This document shows positions 43,711 to 52,759 of a stretch of 64,000 bases of DNA, piece by piece (position 1 is the first letter of the stretch; each line of letters starts with the position of its first letter). This DNA comes from Stigonema ocellatum SAG 48.90 = DSM 106950. Its GTDB lineage: Bacteria > Cyanobacteriota > Cyanobacteriia > Cyanobacteriales > Nostocaceae. The translations under genes and the position numbers were made by a program. The stretch spans positions 62,001 to 126,000 of the forward strand of contig JADQBA010000004.1 in the NCBI GenBank assembly GCA_016903675.1, given 5' to 3'. The notes beneath the pieces were generated by a model. It made no database searches, had not been told where the DNA came from, and worked only from the letters and a program-made list of their open reading frames with translations.

Positions 43711-44562
43711 ATGACTTCTGTAGGACTGTCATCTGAGGATTTAGTGCTAGTGACTGGCGCTACTGGTGGAGTAGGTCAACTGACCGTTGGTAAATTACTG
43801 GAGAGAAACTTCAAAGTTCGTATCCTGACTCGCAATGCTGCCAAAGCCCAAAAGATGTTTAATGATAGAGTAGAGATTGCCATTGGTGACATTCGCGATC
43901 CAGCTACGCTTCCAGCAGCCATGCAGGATGTCTCTTGTATTATATGTACCACTGGAACTACAGCTTTCCCCTCTGCCCGATGGGAGTTTGACCCACCCCC
44001 CAGCTTGCTTGAATGGGTTCAGTTGTTTCTTGACCCTAAGTATAGTGAAGCAAAAGCAAAGAACAGTCCTTCAAAAGTTGATGCACAAGGTGTGAGTCAC
44101 CTAGTAACTTTCTCACCTCGCAATCTGAAACGATTCGTTTTTGTGTCTTCTTGTGGGATAGAACGCAAGAATCAGTTTCCTTTTAAGATTCTTAATGCCT
44201 TCGGTGTGCTGAATGCTAAACAAAAAGGAGAGGAAGCTATTATCACTTCGGGATTACCCTACACTATTATCCGCCCAGGACGCCTCATCGATGGTCCCTA
44301 TACCTCATACGACCTCAACACTTTACTGAGGGCAAAAACAGGGGGCAAGTTTGGTGTGCTTTTGGGCACGGGTGATACACTTGTAGGTGATGCCAGCAGG
44401 ATTGATGTGGCAGCAGCTTGTGTAGAATGCATTCAGAACCCATCATGTGAAGGGCTAGTTTTTGAGTTAGTCAATACTGGTTCAAGACCGCCTGTGATTG
44501 ATTGGGAGACACTTTTCTCTACGTTAGTTAAAACCCATATAGCAATCTTAAATGATTCGTGA
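43711..44562 (+). CDS. NAD(P)-binding SDR-like (NmrA type) protein, end altered by a MITE
   Basis: 283 residues. Rossmann motif VTGATGGVGQLTVGKLLERN at the N-terminus; FVFVSSCGIERK and YTIIRPGRLIDGPYTSYD follow the atypical (complex I/NmrA) SDR pattern. Gene start is ATG 43711, 40 bp after the helicase. The last residues (IAILNDS) and the stop are encoded by the left end of a MITE inserted at 44538, so the native C-terminus was replaced. Function unknown; activity may survive. Confidence 0.85.
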   Translation: MTSVGLSSEDLVLVTGATGGVGQLTVGKLLERNFKVRILTRNAAKAQKMFNDRVEIAIGDIRDPATLPAAMQDVSCIICTTGTTAFPSARWEFDPPPSLLEWVQLFLDPKYSEAKAKNSPSKVDAQGVSHLVTFSPRNLKRFVFVSSCGIERKNQFPFKILNAFGVLNAKQKGEEAIITSGLPYTIIRPGRLIDGPYTSYDLNTLLRAKTGGKFGVLLGTGDTLVGDASRIDVAAACVECIQNPSCEGLVFELVNTGSRPPVIDWETLFSTLVKTHIAILNDS

Positions 44563-44641
44563 ACGCAGAGAAACCCGGTTTCGTAGGGGCGTATTGCAAT
44601 ACGCCCCTACAGGTGTTCGGATCTCAAATAGGATTGCTATA
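44538..44641. repeat. MITE, TIR TATAGCAATCYT
   Basis: Ends TATAGCAATCTTAAATGATTC and CTCAAATAGGATTGCTATA are inverted. The core holds the palindrome GGGGCGTATTGCAATACGCCCC and an AAACCCGGTTTC. It supplies the stop codon of the gene at 43711. Confidence 0.85.
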
Positions 44642-44753
44642 GTTCCAGTTAATGATTTAATGAAATGGCAGGAGATTAGGGTATGCGAAGCATCAAGGTA
44701 CGTTCTCACGTGGGTGCAGACGGATGTTGCGATAATTTTTTAGGCAAGTGTGT

Positions 44754-45527
44754 TTAACTAATTTTTGCCAACCCAAATTCATCACGAATTTTTTTGGTCA
44801 GTAACCGAAAATCTAATAAAATTTTTATACGTAAAAGCCTTGTTTTCAGCGTTTTTTTTCCATTTTTATCTTCGACACCATAATAAATATTTTCTGTATT
44901 GCCAACAATATAAATGGCACCGATGAACGGTAATGGCTCAATTATTAACTCTTGTTTTGCCAGAGTGTTTTTTATTTCTCTGTGGGTGAAGTTTTTATAT
45001 ATAAACTGTGTATATTCTTTTTCGTCTAAAGCTTCATGTAAATTATAGCAATCATACCTAATGATATTGCTCGTGCCGCAATATTGCTCGAAACCTTTTC
45101 TCATAATACGTATCAGGTTACTACCATCCTGATACATGTAGCCTTTTTTGATAAACCATCCATTGTGTTGAGGATGGCGATTAACATACTCTGCTAGGTG
45201 TTGACTTACGCAGTCATCAGCATCAACACACATAACGTGAGATGGTTTCAGCTCCCTAGCATAGATTAATCCTGTCACAACTTTGCGAGTTCTGTCTAAC
45301 TCTTTAGATTTATAGTCAGATTCTGGTAATGGCAAATCAACTTCAATGTATGTGATGTGAGGATGGCTAAAGCCTATCTTAGGCGTTTCGTTGCAAACAA
45401 CAATTACACTAAAATGCTTTGAAGTCTGGTTACAAATTGATTTGACAGTTCTTTCAAAAAGCTTACATACGGTTGTCCATGATTTGGACACCTGCGGACT
45501 TTTGAGTGGTATTATAAATACGAGCAT
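44754..45527 (-). CDS. GT-A type glycosyltransferase-like protein
   Basis: 257 residues, starting MLVFIIPLKSPQVSKSWTTV. The N-terminal half has the family 2 pattern: TVKSICNQTSKHFSVIVVCN and a metal-binding VDADDCVSQHL. The C-terminal half is less conserved and has basic patches (KTRLLRIKILLDFRLLTKK). Probably transfers a sugar in surface glycan synthesis; donor unknown. It stands alone between repeats. Confidence 0.75.
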   Translation of the reverse strand: MLVFIIPLKSPQVSKSWTTVCKLFERTVKSICNQTSKHFSVIVVCNETPKIGFSHPHITYIEVDLPLPESDYKSKELDRTRKVVTGLIYARELKPSHVMCVDADDCVSQHLAEYVNRHPQHNGWFIKKGYMYQDGSNLIRIMRKGFEQYCGTSNIIRYDCYNLHEALDEKEYTQFIYKNFTHREIKNTLAKQELIIEPLPFIGAIYIVGNTENIYYGVEDKNGKKTLKTRLLRIKILLDFRLLTKKIRDEFGLAKIS

Positions 45528-46107
45528 TTTATTATCCTCATAAAGTTTAAATTTCTTTGCCCTAGTCTCTACTCAAGATAAATTGCTTTGATGAGAGAGA
45601 AAAAGGTTCAAGAGGAAATTTGTTAGTTTCCACTTTAACCTGATGAAGCACGAGTGTCTAGTGTGATATATTGATATGTGTTCTTATCAATTAGTAATTA
45701 TGTACTATCACATCAATATATCTTAGCTTATGCAAATCACAACCCAGAGGGAGGGGGCGCACCTGTTGGACTTGCCTTTTGACAGATCAGCAGATGCCCT
45801 GAATCGGTAATAGTGTAAACTGTTACCGAGGATCATTAGCGCTAATTATGTCCGAATTCAATAATAAAATAGTCAAGTCGCTATCTCCCTATCGTAATTC
45901 GTAATTCGTAATTCGTAATTACCCCATACATTAATGCAGGGGCTTGTAATAAGGACGCCTCAACGCTTGAGCGCTTGCGCGTCTCGATATCTTTTTCCAT
46001 AAATGAATTTAGAGAGAAGTTGGAGCGGCAGCGGACTCCTTACCAAACTACGTTCGGCTTGTACCTCTAATTTATTAATTACGAATTACGAACTACGAAT
46101 TACGAAT
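45528..46107. other. Gene-free stretch ending in AATTCGTAATT repeats
   Basis: 45664-45728 has TGATATATTGATATG and CATCAATATATC as an imperfect inverted pair. Tandem AATTCGTAATTCGTAATTCG lies at 45895-45920, and TTACGAATTACGAACTACGA just before the SDR scrap. No gene. Confidence 0.55.
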
Positions 46108-46211
46108 TATTCGGTCATTGTTACCGGTGGAGTTCAAGGAATTGGTCGGAGTAGTTGCCTAGCCTTTGCACGGGAAGGTGCAACAGTGGTATGTGCGGAT
46201 CTAGATGCAAT
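46108..46211 (+). pseudogene. SDR N-terminal scrap
   Basis: SVIVTGGVQGIGRSSCLAFA then REGATVVCADLDA is the cofactor-binding start of a classical SDR. It lacks everything after the second strand and is preceded by tandem repeats instead of a start region. Confidence 0.75.
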
Positions 46212-46325
46212 GAAGAGTGAAAAAATGGGATCTTGGAGTGATTAAAATATTTCTTTAAAGGAATTGTTTGCAAATTTTCGCAAAAAATTTCATACTTTTT
46301 GGGGAAGAAACTTCATGACTCAGCT

Positions 46326-47741
46326 ATGCTATCCCCTGAAAAACTTGCCATCAAACAAACCGTAAACCGCCGTAACCTTTGGTTTAATCGACTTATGGCG
46401 ATTATTGCCGTAGTTAACTTATTTTTAGTATTTTTTGATTTGAGCTACGTGCATTGGCGTGATTTATACCTACTGGAAATTCCCAGTTTAACTCAGTTGT
46501 ATGACCCAATTAAAGGCATTGAACCTCATCGAGAGACACAGAACTATCTCAATAAAGTTTACCAACTAGAAGAGCAGGTATTACATACAGGACTACAGTC
46601 GTCTGATACACAAAACTTATTGACCCAATTGCAGAATCTCAGCGATGAGATGATTAAGGATAATCCGTTTGCCGGAGCTAATAAAAGTGGCACTCTCGAA
46701 AAGATTAAAAATTTGATGCGCGATCGCATGGGGATTAAATCAGCGCATCAAGCCTTTAGATTATTTTGGAGTGAGGAACATTTTTCTCAAGCAGGTTGGG
46801 AACCAGAGATTATTTTTTTTCATACCCATATCCAACCGTTAATTAACACAAACTACTATCGCAAAATCGGAATCAGCGGCAAGTTCCTCAATCTTTTCTG
46901 GCAGATAGACTTACCATTTGTTGTTTTATTTAGCTTAGAACTTTTGGGTCGAACTTTCTTTATCAGTCGCCAGGAAATTGGGTTGACTTGGCCCAAAGCA
47001 ATGGTACGGCGTTGGTACGATATTTTCTTATTGCTACCATTTTTCCGGTGGTTGCGAGTCATTCCTGTCATCATTCGCCTTAACCAAGCTGATTTATTAA
47101 ATCTCGATATTGTCCGCGAACAAATCAACCGCGATTTTGTGGCTAATTTTGCTGAGGAAATAACTGAGATTGTGGCTACTCAGTTCATTACTCAAGTTCA
47201 AGAGTCAATTTACCAAGGAAAAATCATCAATTGGTTGTTGCGACCACAAACGCGCCAGCATTATATTGATATTAATAACACTAACGAAATCAAGGCGATC
47301 GCCAGACGCATCCTTCACCTCACAGTCTATGACGTTGTCCCAAAAATTCAGCCAGACTTAGAAGCATTACTCCATCGCACCATCAAAACTATTCTTAGTC
47401 AATCCCCTACTTATCAACAACTACAAAATCTGCCAGGAGTCAATCAATTACCCACTCAGTTGACAGAGAAGTTAGTGACGGATATTTCTCAAACACTATA
47501 CACTACTATGACTTCTTTATTAGAAGACCCTGAAGTAGGAGCAATATCGAATCGTTTAATCGACAATTTCAGTACCGCTTTAGAAGTAGAAGTCCGAGAT
47601 GAAGCGAATATTCAAGAAATTCGCTCTTTACTTATTGACCTACTGGAAGAAATCAAAATTAACTACGTCAAAGGAATTGCAGAAGAAGGTGTAGAAAAAA
47701 GCTTCCAGGAAGTCAAAAGAATTATGAATTATGAATTATGA
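46326..47741 (+). CDS. Large cyanobacterial membrane protein, unknown function
   Basis: 471 residues from the ATG at 46326 (a TTG at 46299 would add nine). Three to four hydrophobic segments: LMAIIAVVNLFLVFFDLSYV near the start, a middle one (LPFVVLFSLELLGRTFFI), and YDIFLLLPFFRWLRVIPVII, whose order resembles ion-channel voltage-sensor-like helices. The long C-terminal half is cytoplasmic and helical. The last codons (MNYEL) are encoded by AATTATGAATTATGAA repeats, so the native end may be changed. Family not recognised. Confidence 0.75.
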   Translation: MLSPEKLAIKQTVNRRNLWFNRLMAIIAVVNLFLVFFDLSYVHWRDLYLLEIPSLTQLYDPIKGIEPHRETQNYLNKVYQLEEQVLHTGLQSSDTQNLLTQLQNLSDEMIKDNPFAGANKSGTLEKIKNLMRDRMGIKSAHQAFRLFWSEEHFSQAGWEPEIIFFHTHIQPLINTNYYRKIGISGKFLNLFWQIDLPFVVLFSLELLGRTFFISRQEIGLTWPKAMVRRWYDIFLLLPFFRWLRVIPVIIRLNQADLLNLDIVREQINRDFVANFAEEITEIVATQFITQVQESIYQGKIINWLLRPQTRQHYIDINNTNEIKAIARRILHLTVYDVVPKIQPDLEALLHRTIKTILSQSPTYQQLQNLPGVNQLPTQLTEKLVTDISQTLYTTMTSLLEDPEVGAISNRLIDNFSTALEVEVRDEANIQEIRSLLIDLLEEIKINYVKGIAEEGVEKSFQEVKRIMNYEL

Positions 47742-47842
47742 ATTATGAAAAAAGACTTTCATAATTCAAGACGGTTTAGTTAAGATAATTTATCTACCGT
47801 CAAACCCTACGTTCCATTCAAAATTCAAAAAATGGTCAACCT

Positions 47843-47871
47843 ATGTAGAGACGCGATTAATCGCGTCTCTA
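47843..47871. repeat. Palindrome GTAGAGACGCGATTAATCGC...
   Basis: A complete copy of the element at 2838-2866. It interrupts or bounds a coding remnant immediately to its right. Confidence 0.85.
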
Positions 47872-48094
47872 CGATCTTCTCACGGACAATGTACAAACTT
47901 TGCCATCATCTCAATCCGTTCAGTTCCTGGAATCCGTTCCTCGGGAGATGCAGCGAGACTTGGACGCCATTTTCAGACGAGCAACTAGTGCCTTGGTTGA
48001 GGAAAGAATTTCAGAAGCATCATTCCAGTCATTTAGGGTCGTCTGGCAAGTTGCAGCAGGTGATGTTGGTCGGGAAAATCATCGGTCTTCGTAG
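47870..48094 (+). pseudogene. Unidentified coding remnant, 5'-truncated
   Basis: The frame YDLLTDNVQTLPSSQSVQFL, then ESVPREMQRDLDAIFRRATS and ALVEERISEASFQSF has ordinary protein composition, but its start is replaced by the palindrome at 47843. No family recognised; 64 residues remain from the in-frame TTG at 47900. Confidence 0.35.
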
Positions 48095-48098
48095 CACA

Positions 48099-48512
48099 TT
48101 AATCTGTTATCTGCCGTCTCATTGACTTAACCTCTCCTCGCTTGCTTTTTTGGTCAAGACGTTTTTTTTGAGAACTGCGGGTCGGTTTGGTGGGTTTGCG
48201 TTTTCTCTTTGGTACCCTGACGCTGTTGACGAGTTCATCAAGTCGGCTCAATGCTTCTTCGCGGTTCTTCTCCTGGCTGCGGTGTTCTTGGGCTTTAATC
48301 ACGATGACTCCATCTTTCGTGATCCGTTGATCGTTGAGGTTCAAAAGCTGTTCTTTATGGCGATCGCTCAGTGATGAAGCCCCAATGTCGAAGCGCAGGT
48401 GGATGGCGGTGGAAACCTTGTTGACGTTTTGACCTCCAGCTCCTTGGGAGCGAATCGCACTAATTTCGATTTCGCTCTCCAGGATGATGACTTTGTGAGA
48501 TATTTGTAGCAT
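48099..48512 (-). CDS. arfB: Alternative ribosome-rescue factor ArfB (YaeJ)
   Basis: 137 residues. The release-factor catalytic motif GAGGQNVNK (GGQ at 26-28) is followed by STAIHLRFDIG, and the C-terminus is a basic tail (VPKRKRKPTKPTRSSQKKRL) that enters the mRNA channel of stalled ribosomes. It hydrolyses peptidyl-tRNA on non-stop complexes. Ordinary length. Confidence 0.95.
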   Translation of the reverse strand: MLQISHKVIILESEIEISAIRSQGAGGQNVNKVSTAIHLRFDIGASSLSDRHKEQLLNLNDQRITKDGVIVIKAQEHRSQEKNREEALSRLDELVNSVRVPKRKRKPTKPTRSSQKKRLDQKSKRGEVKSMRRQITD

Positions 48513-48729
48513 TACTTACCCAGGTGAGGCAACATTCGTGCTTTCTGCGGAATCCGGTTAGCCAACGTGTAGCTATAAATAGCTACTCAATTGATGCTAC
48601 TCCCGAACCGGTCTAAGATTACCTATTTTAACGAACCGCGAAGACGCGAAGTACACGAAGAAGTAGGAGAAGAAGTTAGGTAATTTTGTGGCGGGAAGGG
48701 AATAATAATATTTTATCAGGAGATATGGA

Positions 48730-49104
48730 ATGCTGAACTACAAAAAATTTGTCGGCTTGCTTGCTTTATTGCCCATTGCTACCCTCCCGCTTTGGAGTCA
48801 GGCGGCTCTAGCTGAAACTTTAAAGACCAAGAGTTTTAACATTTCAATTACAAGAAACTGTCCAGAAGGGAGTGTCACTTGCAATAAAGTCACATACTCT
48901 GGAAAAAATCTCAAAACAGGTGCATCTATCCGCCTCACTGGCAAAACCATCCACACAACCTGTGCCGATGGTGTCACACCCTGTCGATTCCTTGGTTATG
49001 AGTTCCGCAATCAACAGTATCTCTATCGGGTAACAGAAGACGGAAGGCTACAAGTTTATCAGGGTAAGAAACTGATACTTGAAGAGCGAGGGGTTAGGGG
49101 TTAG
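48730..49104 (+). CDS. Secreted small protein with two Cys pairs
   Basis: 124 residues, with AGGAG before the ATG. Signal peptide to about residue 28 (LPLWSQAALA). The mature part has NCPEGSVTCNKV and TTCADGVTPCRFLG, two matched CxxxxxxC pairs likely to be disulfides, and a beta-rich end with YRVTEDGRLQVYQGKKL. Cyanobacterial hypothetical family; periplasmic. Confidence 0.75.
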   Translation: MLNYKKFVGLLALLPIATLPLWSQAALAETLKTKSFNISITRNCPEGSVTCNKVTYSGKNLKTGASIRLTGKTIHTTCADGVTPCRFLGYEFRNQQYLYRVTEDGRLQVYQGKKLILEERGVRG

Positions 49105-49168
49105 GAGCAGCCCACGGGCGGCGAAGCGATCGCTCTTAACCAACAGAGCACAAAATGTTCTCCTCGAA

Positions 49169-49308
49169 CTATAGCAATCATAAATTATTCGCGAGAATCT
49201 TACCAAACCCGGTAAATAAGTGCGAAACTGGCTTTGTTCTGATTGTGCCCCGCGCAGTACCTCGAAAAGCGATCGCTGATTTCACAAGTCAAATGGTATT
49301 GCTATATA
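49169..49308. repeat. MITE-like element, TIR TATAGCAAT
   Basis: Ends CTATAGCAATCATAAATTATT and GGTATTGCTATA; the body is diverged (AAACCCGGTAAAT, GCGATCGC). An old member of the ATAGCAATCC family. Confidence 0.6.
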
Positions 49309-49519
49309 TAGAATTATTAATAGTTGAATGATATTCTGAGAAATCAATATCCTATGGGCATGGGCAGCGATGTGCTGATGTGCATATAGTCTCATTCTTT
49401 GGGAAAAAGCCGTAAATCCATGTTTTGGTGATGGGTATGACTACCCAACCAACAATCGCCACTTTTTTTCTCTGCGTCTCGAGTGGTGCCAATACTGGAA
49501 AATTCATCAGGAACTGATA

Positions 49520-50197
49520 ATGAGTAGCAATTTAGCCGCTAAGCTTCGTTCTGGAACGCAACAATCTCACACAGCGGTTGAAAATGTGGGATTTATGAAA
49601 TGTTTTGTTGCAGGTGTTGTAGATAGAGACTGCTTCGCCAAGTTTTTAGGTAACTTGTATTACGTTTACAGCGAATTGGAAGCCGCTTTAGAGTGTCACC
49701 GGGACCATTCTTGGATGAGTGTTCTTTACTTTCCTGAACTCAATCGCAAAGCCTCTCTGGAGAAAGACCTAAGGTTCTATTATGGGAATGACTGGCAAGG
49801 GCAAATCACACCTTCAAAAGCCACTCAGGTGTACGTTGCCCACATCCGTGAATTGTCTGCTACTGAACCTGTATTGTTGTTAGCACATGCTTACACCCGC
49901 TACATGGGCGACCTTTCTGGTGGTCAAGTGTTGCAAAAAATTGCTCAGTCAACTCTCAATCTTTCAGGGCAAGAGGGCACATCTTTTTATAATTTTGAGC
50001 AAATTCCTGACAAAAACGCATTTAAGGAAAAGTATCGTCAGGCATTGAACTCACTGCCTATTGACGATATAACAGCTACTAAGATTGTCGCAGAAGCCAA
50101 TAATGGGTTCCGGCTCAATATGCAAATGGCTCAGGATCTAGAAGAAAGTTTAATTAAGACTATAGGTCAAGTCATGTTTAACTCCTTGATGGTGTAA
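49520..50197 (+). CDS. ho: Heme oxygenase
   Basis: 225 residues. Proximal haem ligand His17 in TQQSHTAVEN; distal helix YTRYMGDLSGGQVLQKIA with the GDLSGG kink. Converts haem to biliverdin, CO and iron using ferredoxin, feeding bilin synthesis (phycobilisome and the phytochrome at 21.9 kb). Location next to hemN is like the low-oxygen ho2-hemN clusters of cyanobacteria, so this may be the HO2 isoform. Confidence 0.95.
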   Translation: MSSNLAAKLRSGTQQSHTAVENVGFMKCFVAGVVDRDCFAKFLGNLYYVYSELEAALECHRDHSWMSVLYFPELNRKASLEKDLRFYYGNDWQGQITPSKATQVYVAHIRELSATEPVLLLAHAYTRYMGDLSGGQVLQKIAQSTLNLSGQEGTSFYNFEQIPDKNAFKEKYRQALNSLPIDDITATKIVAEANNGFRLNMQMAQDLEESLIKTIGQVMFNSLMV

Positions 50198-50296
50198 TTC
50201 GTCATTCGTAATTCGTAACGACCAACTCAATTACGAACTACGAATTACGAATTACCAGTTAAAATTGTTACCCCTCATTCATTGGAAGCGACTTCA

Positions 50297-51679
50297 ATGG
50301 TTTTTCACTTTCCTGGTGTCAAGTTTGATTTGAACACGATTAAAAAGTACGATACTTCCACACCTAGATACACCAGCTACCCACCCGCTACTCAGTTAAG
50401 TGAAGCATTTACTGAGAGCGATTTCCACGCTGCGATCGCCACATCAAATCAAAGAAAATCTCCTCTTTCTTTGTATTTCCATATACCATTTTGCCAAAGC
50501 GCCTGCTACTTCTGTGGCTGTAATGTGGTCATTTCAAACAACAAGAATATTGCCAAACCCTACCTGGATTACTTGGTTCGCGACATCAAAAAGACAGCAT
50601 CCTTGATAGATCCAGAGAGAAAAGTAAATCAGATCCACTGGGGTGGTGGAACCCCAAACTACTTAAGCCTTGAACAAGTGGAATTTTTGTGGAAAAGCAT
50701 CAATCAATACTTCACCATCAACTCCACAGCAGAAATCTCCATTGAAATTAACCCCCATTACGTCGATAAAAACTACATTTTCTCTCTCAGAGAGATTGGG
50801 TTTAACCGCATTAGTTTTGGAGTGCAAGACTTTAATCCTCAAGTTCAAGTAGCTGTAAATCGTGTCCAGCCAGAGGAAATGCTGTTTGATGTCATGAGTT
50901 GGAGTAAAAAAGCTAAGTTTGAAAGTGTGAACGTAGATTTAATTTATGGTCTACCTTATCAGACTCTCCAAAGCTTCCAACAAACAATCAAAAAGACCAT
51001 TGAATTAGACCCTGACCGCATTGCTGTCTTTAACTTTGCTTATGTACCTTGGATCAAGCCAGTACAGAAAAATATTCTTCAGGATGCACTACCCTCACCA
51101 CAGGAAAAGTTAGAAATTCTGAAAATGACCATAGAGGAACTCACCAGTAGCCAGTATCTATTTATTGGTATGGATCATTTTGCCAAACCTGATGATGAAT
51201 TGGCGATCGCCCAACGTAATTCCACCCTCAAGCGCAACTTCCAAGGTTACACCACCCAAGGGCAAACAGAACTCTTTGGCTTTGGTTCCACTTCAATTAG
51301 TATGCTAGAAGATACTTACACCCAAAACTACAAGGAGTTAAGGGATTATTATCGAGCAATTGACGCTGGTGTTTTACCAACAAGTAAAGGCATCAAACTG
51401 AGTTGGGATGACATGATTAGACGAGATGTCATCATGGGCATTATGTCTCATCTGGCTCTACATAAGCAAGACATAGAACAAAAGTATCACATTAGTTTCG
51501 ATGAGTATTTTTCCTTAGAACTAGAGCAGTTAAAGTTTCTAGAAAAAGATGGATTGGTGAAGTTATCCACTCACCACATCAGTATTACAGAAATTGGTAG
51601 GTTACTGCTTAGAAATATTGCTGTCATCTTTGATGCACGTACTATCACGCAGGAGAAAAAATTTTCTCGGGCAATTTAA
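50297..51679 (+). CDS. hemN: Oxygen-independent coproporphyrinogen III oxidase HemN
   Basis: 460 residues from the ATG at 50297 (TTG at 50282 also possible). Radical SAM motif Cys66-x3-Cys70-x2-Cys73 followed by Cys75 (FCQSACYFCGC), IHWGGGTPNYL and ISFGVQDFNPQVQ. The C-terminal domain matches the true HemN group (FGFGSTSIS). It makes protoporphyrinogen IX under low oxygen. It follows the heme oxygenase by about 100 bp including AATTCGTAATT repeats. Confidence 0.95.
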   Translation: MVFHFPGVKFDLNTIKKYDTSTPRYTSYPPATQLSEAFTESDFHAAIATSNQRKSPLSLYFHIPFCQSACYFCGCNVVISNNKNIAKPYLDYLVRDIKKTASLIDPERKVNQIHWGGGTPNYLSLEQVEFLWKSINQYFTINSTAEISIEINPHYVDKNYIFSLREIGFNRISFGVQDFNPQVQVAVNRVQPEEMLFDVMSWSKKAKFESVNVDLIYGLPYQTLQSFQQTIKKTIELDPDRIAVFNFAYVPWIKPVQKNILQDALPSPQEKLEILKMTIEELTSSQYLFIGMDHFAKPDDELAIAQRNSTLKRNFQGYTTQGQTELFGFGSTSISMLEDTYTQNYKELRDYYRAIDAGVLPTSKGIKLSWDDMIRRDVIMGIMSHLALHKQDIEQKYHISFDEYFSLELEQLKFLEKDGLVKLSTHHISITEIGRLLLRNIAVIFDARTITQEKKFSRAI

Positions 51680-51706
51680 TTGAAGAAGGCAGCATTGCAC
51701 ATTTGT

Positions 51707-51758
51707 TCGTAGTAGTCCTGAGTCCTCAAGAACATGAGGACTCAGGACTACTACGAAC
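51707..51758. repeat. REP-like palindrome GTTCGTAGTAGTCCTGAGTC
   Basis: Arms TTCGTAGTAGTCCTGAGTCC and GGACTCAGGACTACTACGAA with an AAGAACAT loop region, 28 bp after hemN. It may serve as the hemN terminator. Confidence 0.8.
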
Positions 51759-52035
51759 TCTTCAAAGTTGACTTGATGGAGTACTAGTACAGGTCGGTGT
51801 AAATAAGCCACCCATTTGAAATGTCTAAAACCCTGATAGTCACGGTAATTAAGAATTCCGCGTAGCGGTACTAGGCAGATTTTAGGGACATAATTGTTCT
51901 AGTTTTGTCGCTAAAATTAGTAGCCTCAAACACTTGACTTTTTGCAAACTATTATTATTAGCATGGAACTTTCTTAAAAAGAGTTGCTTAAATAGTTTCA
52001 AGAATATAGCACAATACCGTTCAATTAAGGCTTTG

Positions 52036-52077
52036 ATCCCCCCTAACCCCCCTTAAAAAGGGGGGTTGGGGGGATCT
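52036..52077. repeat. Palindrome GATCCCCCCTAACCCCCC
   Basis: GATCCCCCCTAACCCCCCTT pairs with AAGGGGGGTTGGGGGGATC. A common dispersed cyanobacterial palindrome. Confidence 0.85.
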
Positions 52078-52115
52078 TCAGTCTGTGAACACTACTAACT
52101 GAACTGTATTGGAAT

Positions 52116-52244
52116 ATAGCAATCCTATTTGAATTCCAAACTGACTAGTCCTGCGAAACCCGGTTTCGTAGGGGCTACTTGCAAGTAGCCCCTACTGCGA
52201 AACCGGGTTTCTCCAACGAAAGCGAATTATTTAGGACTGCTATA
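52116..52244. repeat. MITE, TIR ATAGCAATCCTATT
   Basis: ATAGCAATCCTATTTGAATT at the left, AATTATTTAGGACTGCTAT at the right. Core: GAAACCCGGTTTCGTAGGGG paired with CCCCTACTGCGAAACCGGGT around GCTACTTGCAAGTAGC. Confidence 0.85.
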
Positions 52245-52668
52245 GATGGAAATCTAGTTTTCTCTTGAATACTACTATTAGTCGATAAATTTAATGATAT
52301 ATAAAGATGCGCGTGCAAAGGGACATAATTGTTTCAGTTATGTTCCATAAAACAAGTCTCAACTACTTGAATAATTAAATTTAATGCTTGAATATTTATA
52401 CTGATTCATGCTTTAATACGTATAGTGACATGCAAGTAGCATAGTCATAAAACGGGCAGGATAATACCAGCTTGCTAATTTACTTACTACTATGTTCAAT
52501 ACCATTTTGGGACGCGAACTTGAGTATGATTCCGAGCAATCATCGGCTTGCGATCATCTTCAATTCGCCTCTGGATTGGGTTTCAACACTTGAAACTGGC
52601 ATTTTAGTATAACGAGTACGGTAAAGCCTTCAGAACTTTGGACTAGACTTCCGGAAAATCTGCGATGT

Positions 52669-52695
52669 GTTTAACTCGATTAAATCGACTTAAAC
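52669..52695. promoter_or_regulatory. Palindromic site upstream of first DUF4360 gene
   Basis: GTTTAACTCGATTAAATCGA followed by CTTAAAC, an imperfect 27-bp palindrome 65 bp before the ATG. The equivalent at 54555 is perfect. It may be an operator or part of a 5' leader hairpin. Confidence 0.5.
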
Positions 52696-52759
52696 TTGCA
52701 ATTTTCCCAGCTGATAACAATTGACATTTTCTGATATCTAAAAGTAATCGGAGAGAATT

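Larger units (their letters stand above)
51680..52759. other. Gene-free kilobase of repeats, promoter of first DUF4360 gene
   Basis: REP palindrome (51707-51758), CTAGTACAGGTCGG end (51783), GATCCCCCCTAACCCCCC palindrome (52036-52077), MITE (52116-52244), and from about 52306 the upstream block shared with the second DUF4360 gene, with the palindrome at 52669. Confidence 0.7.
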
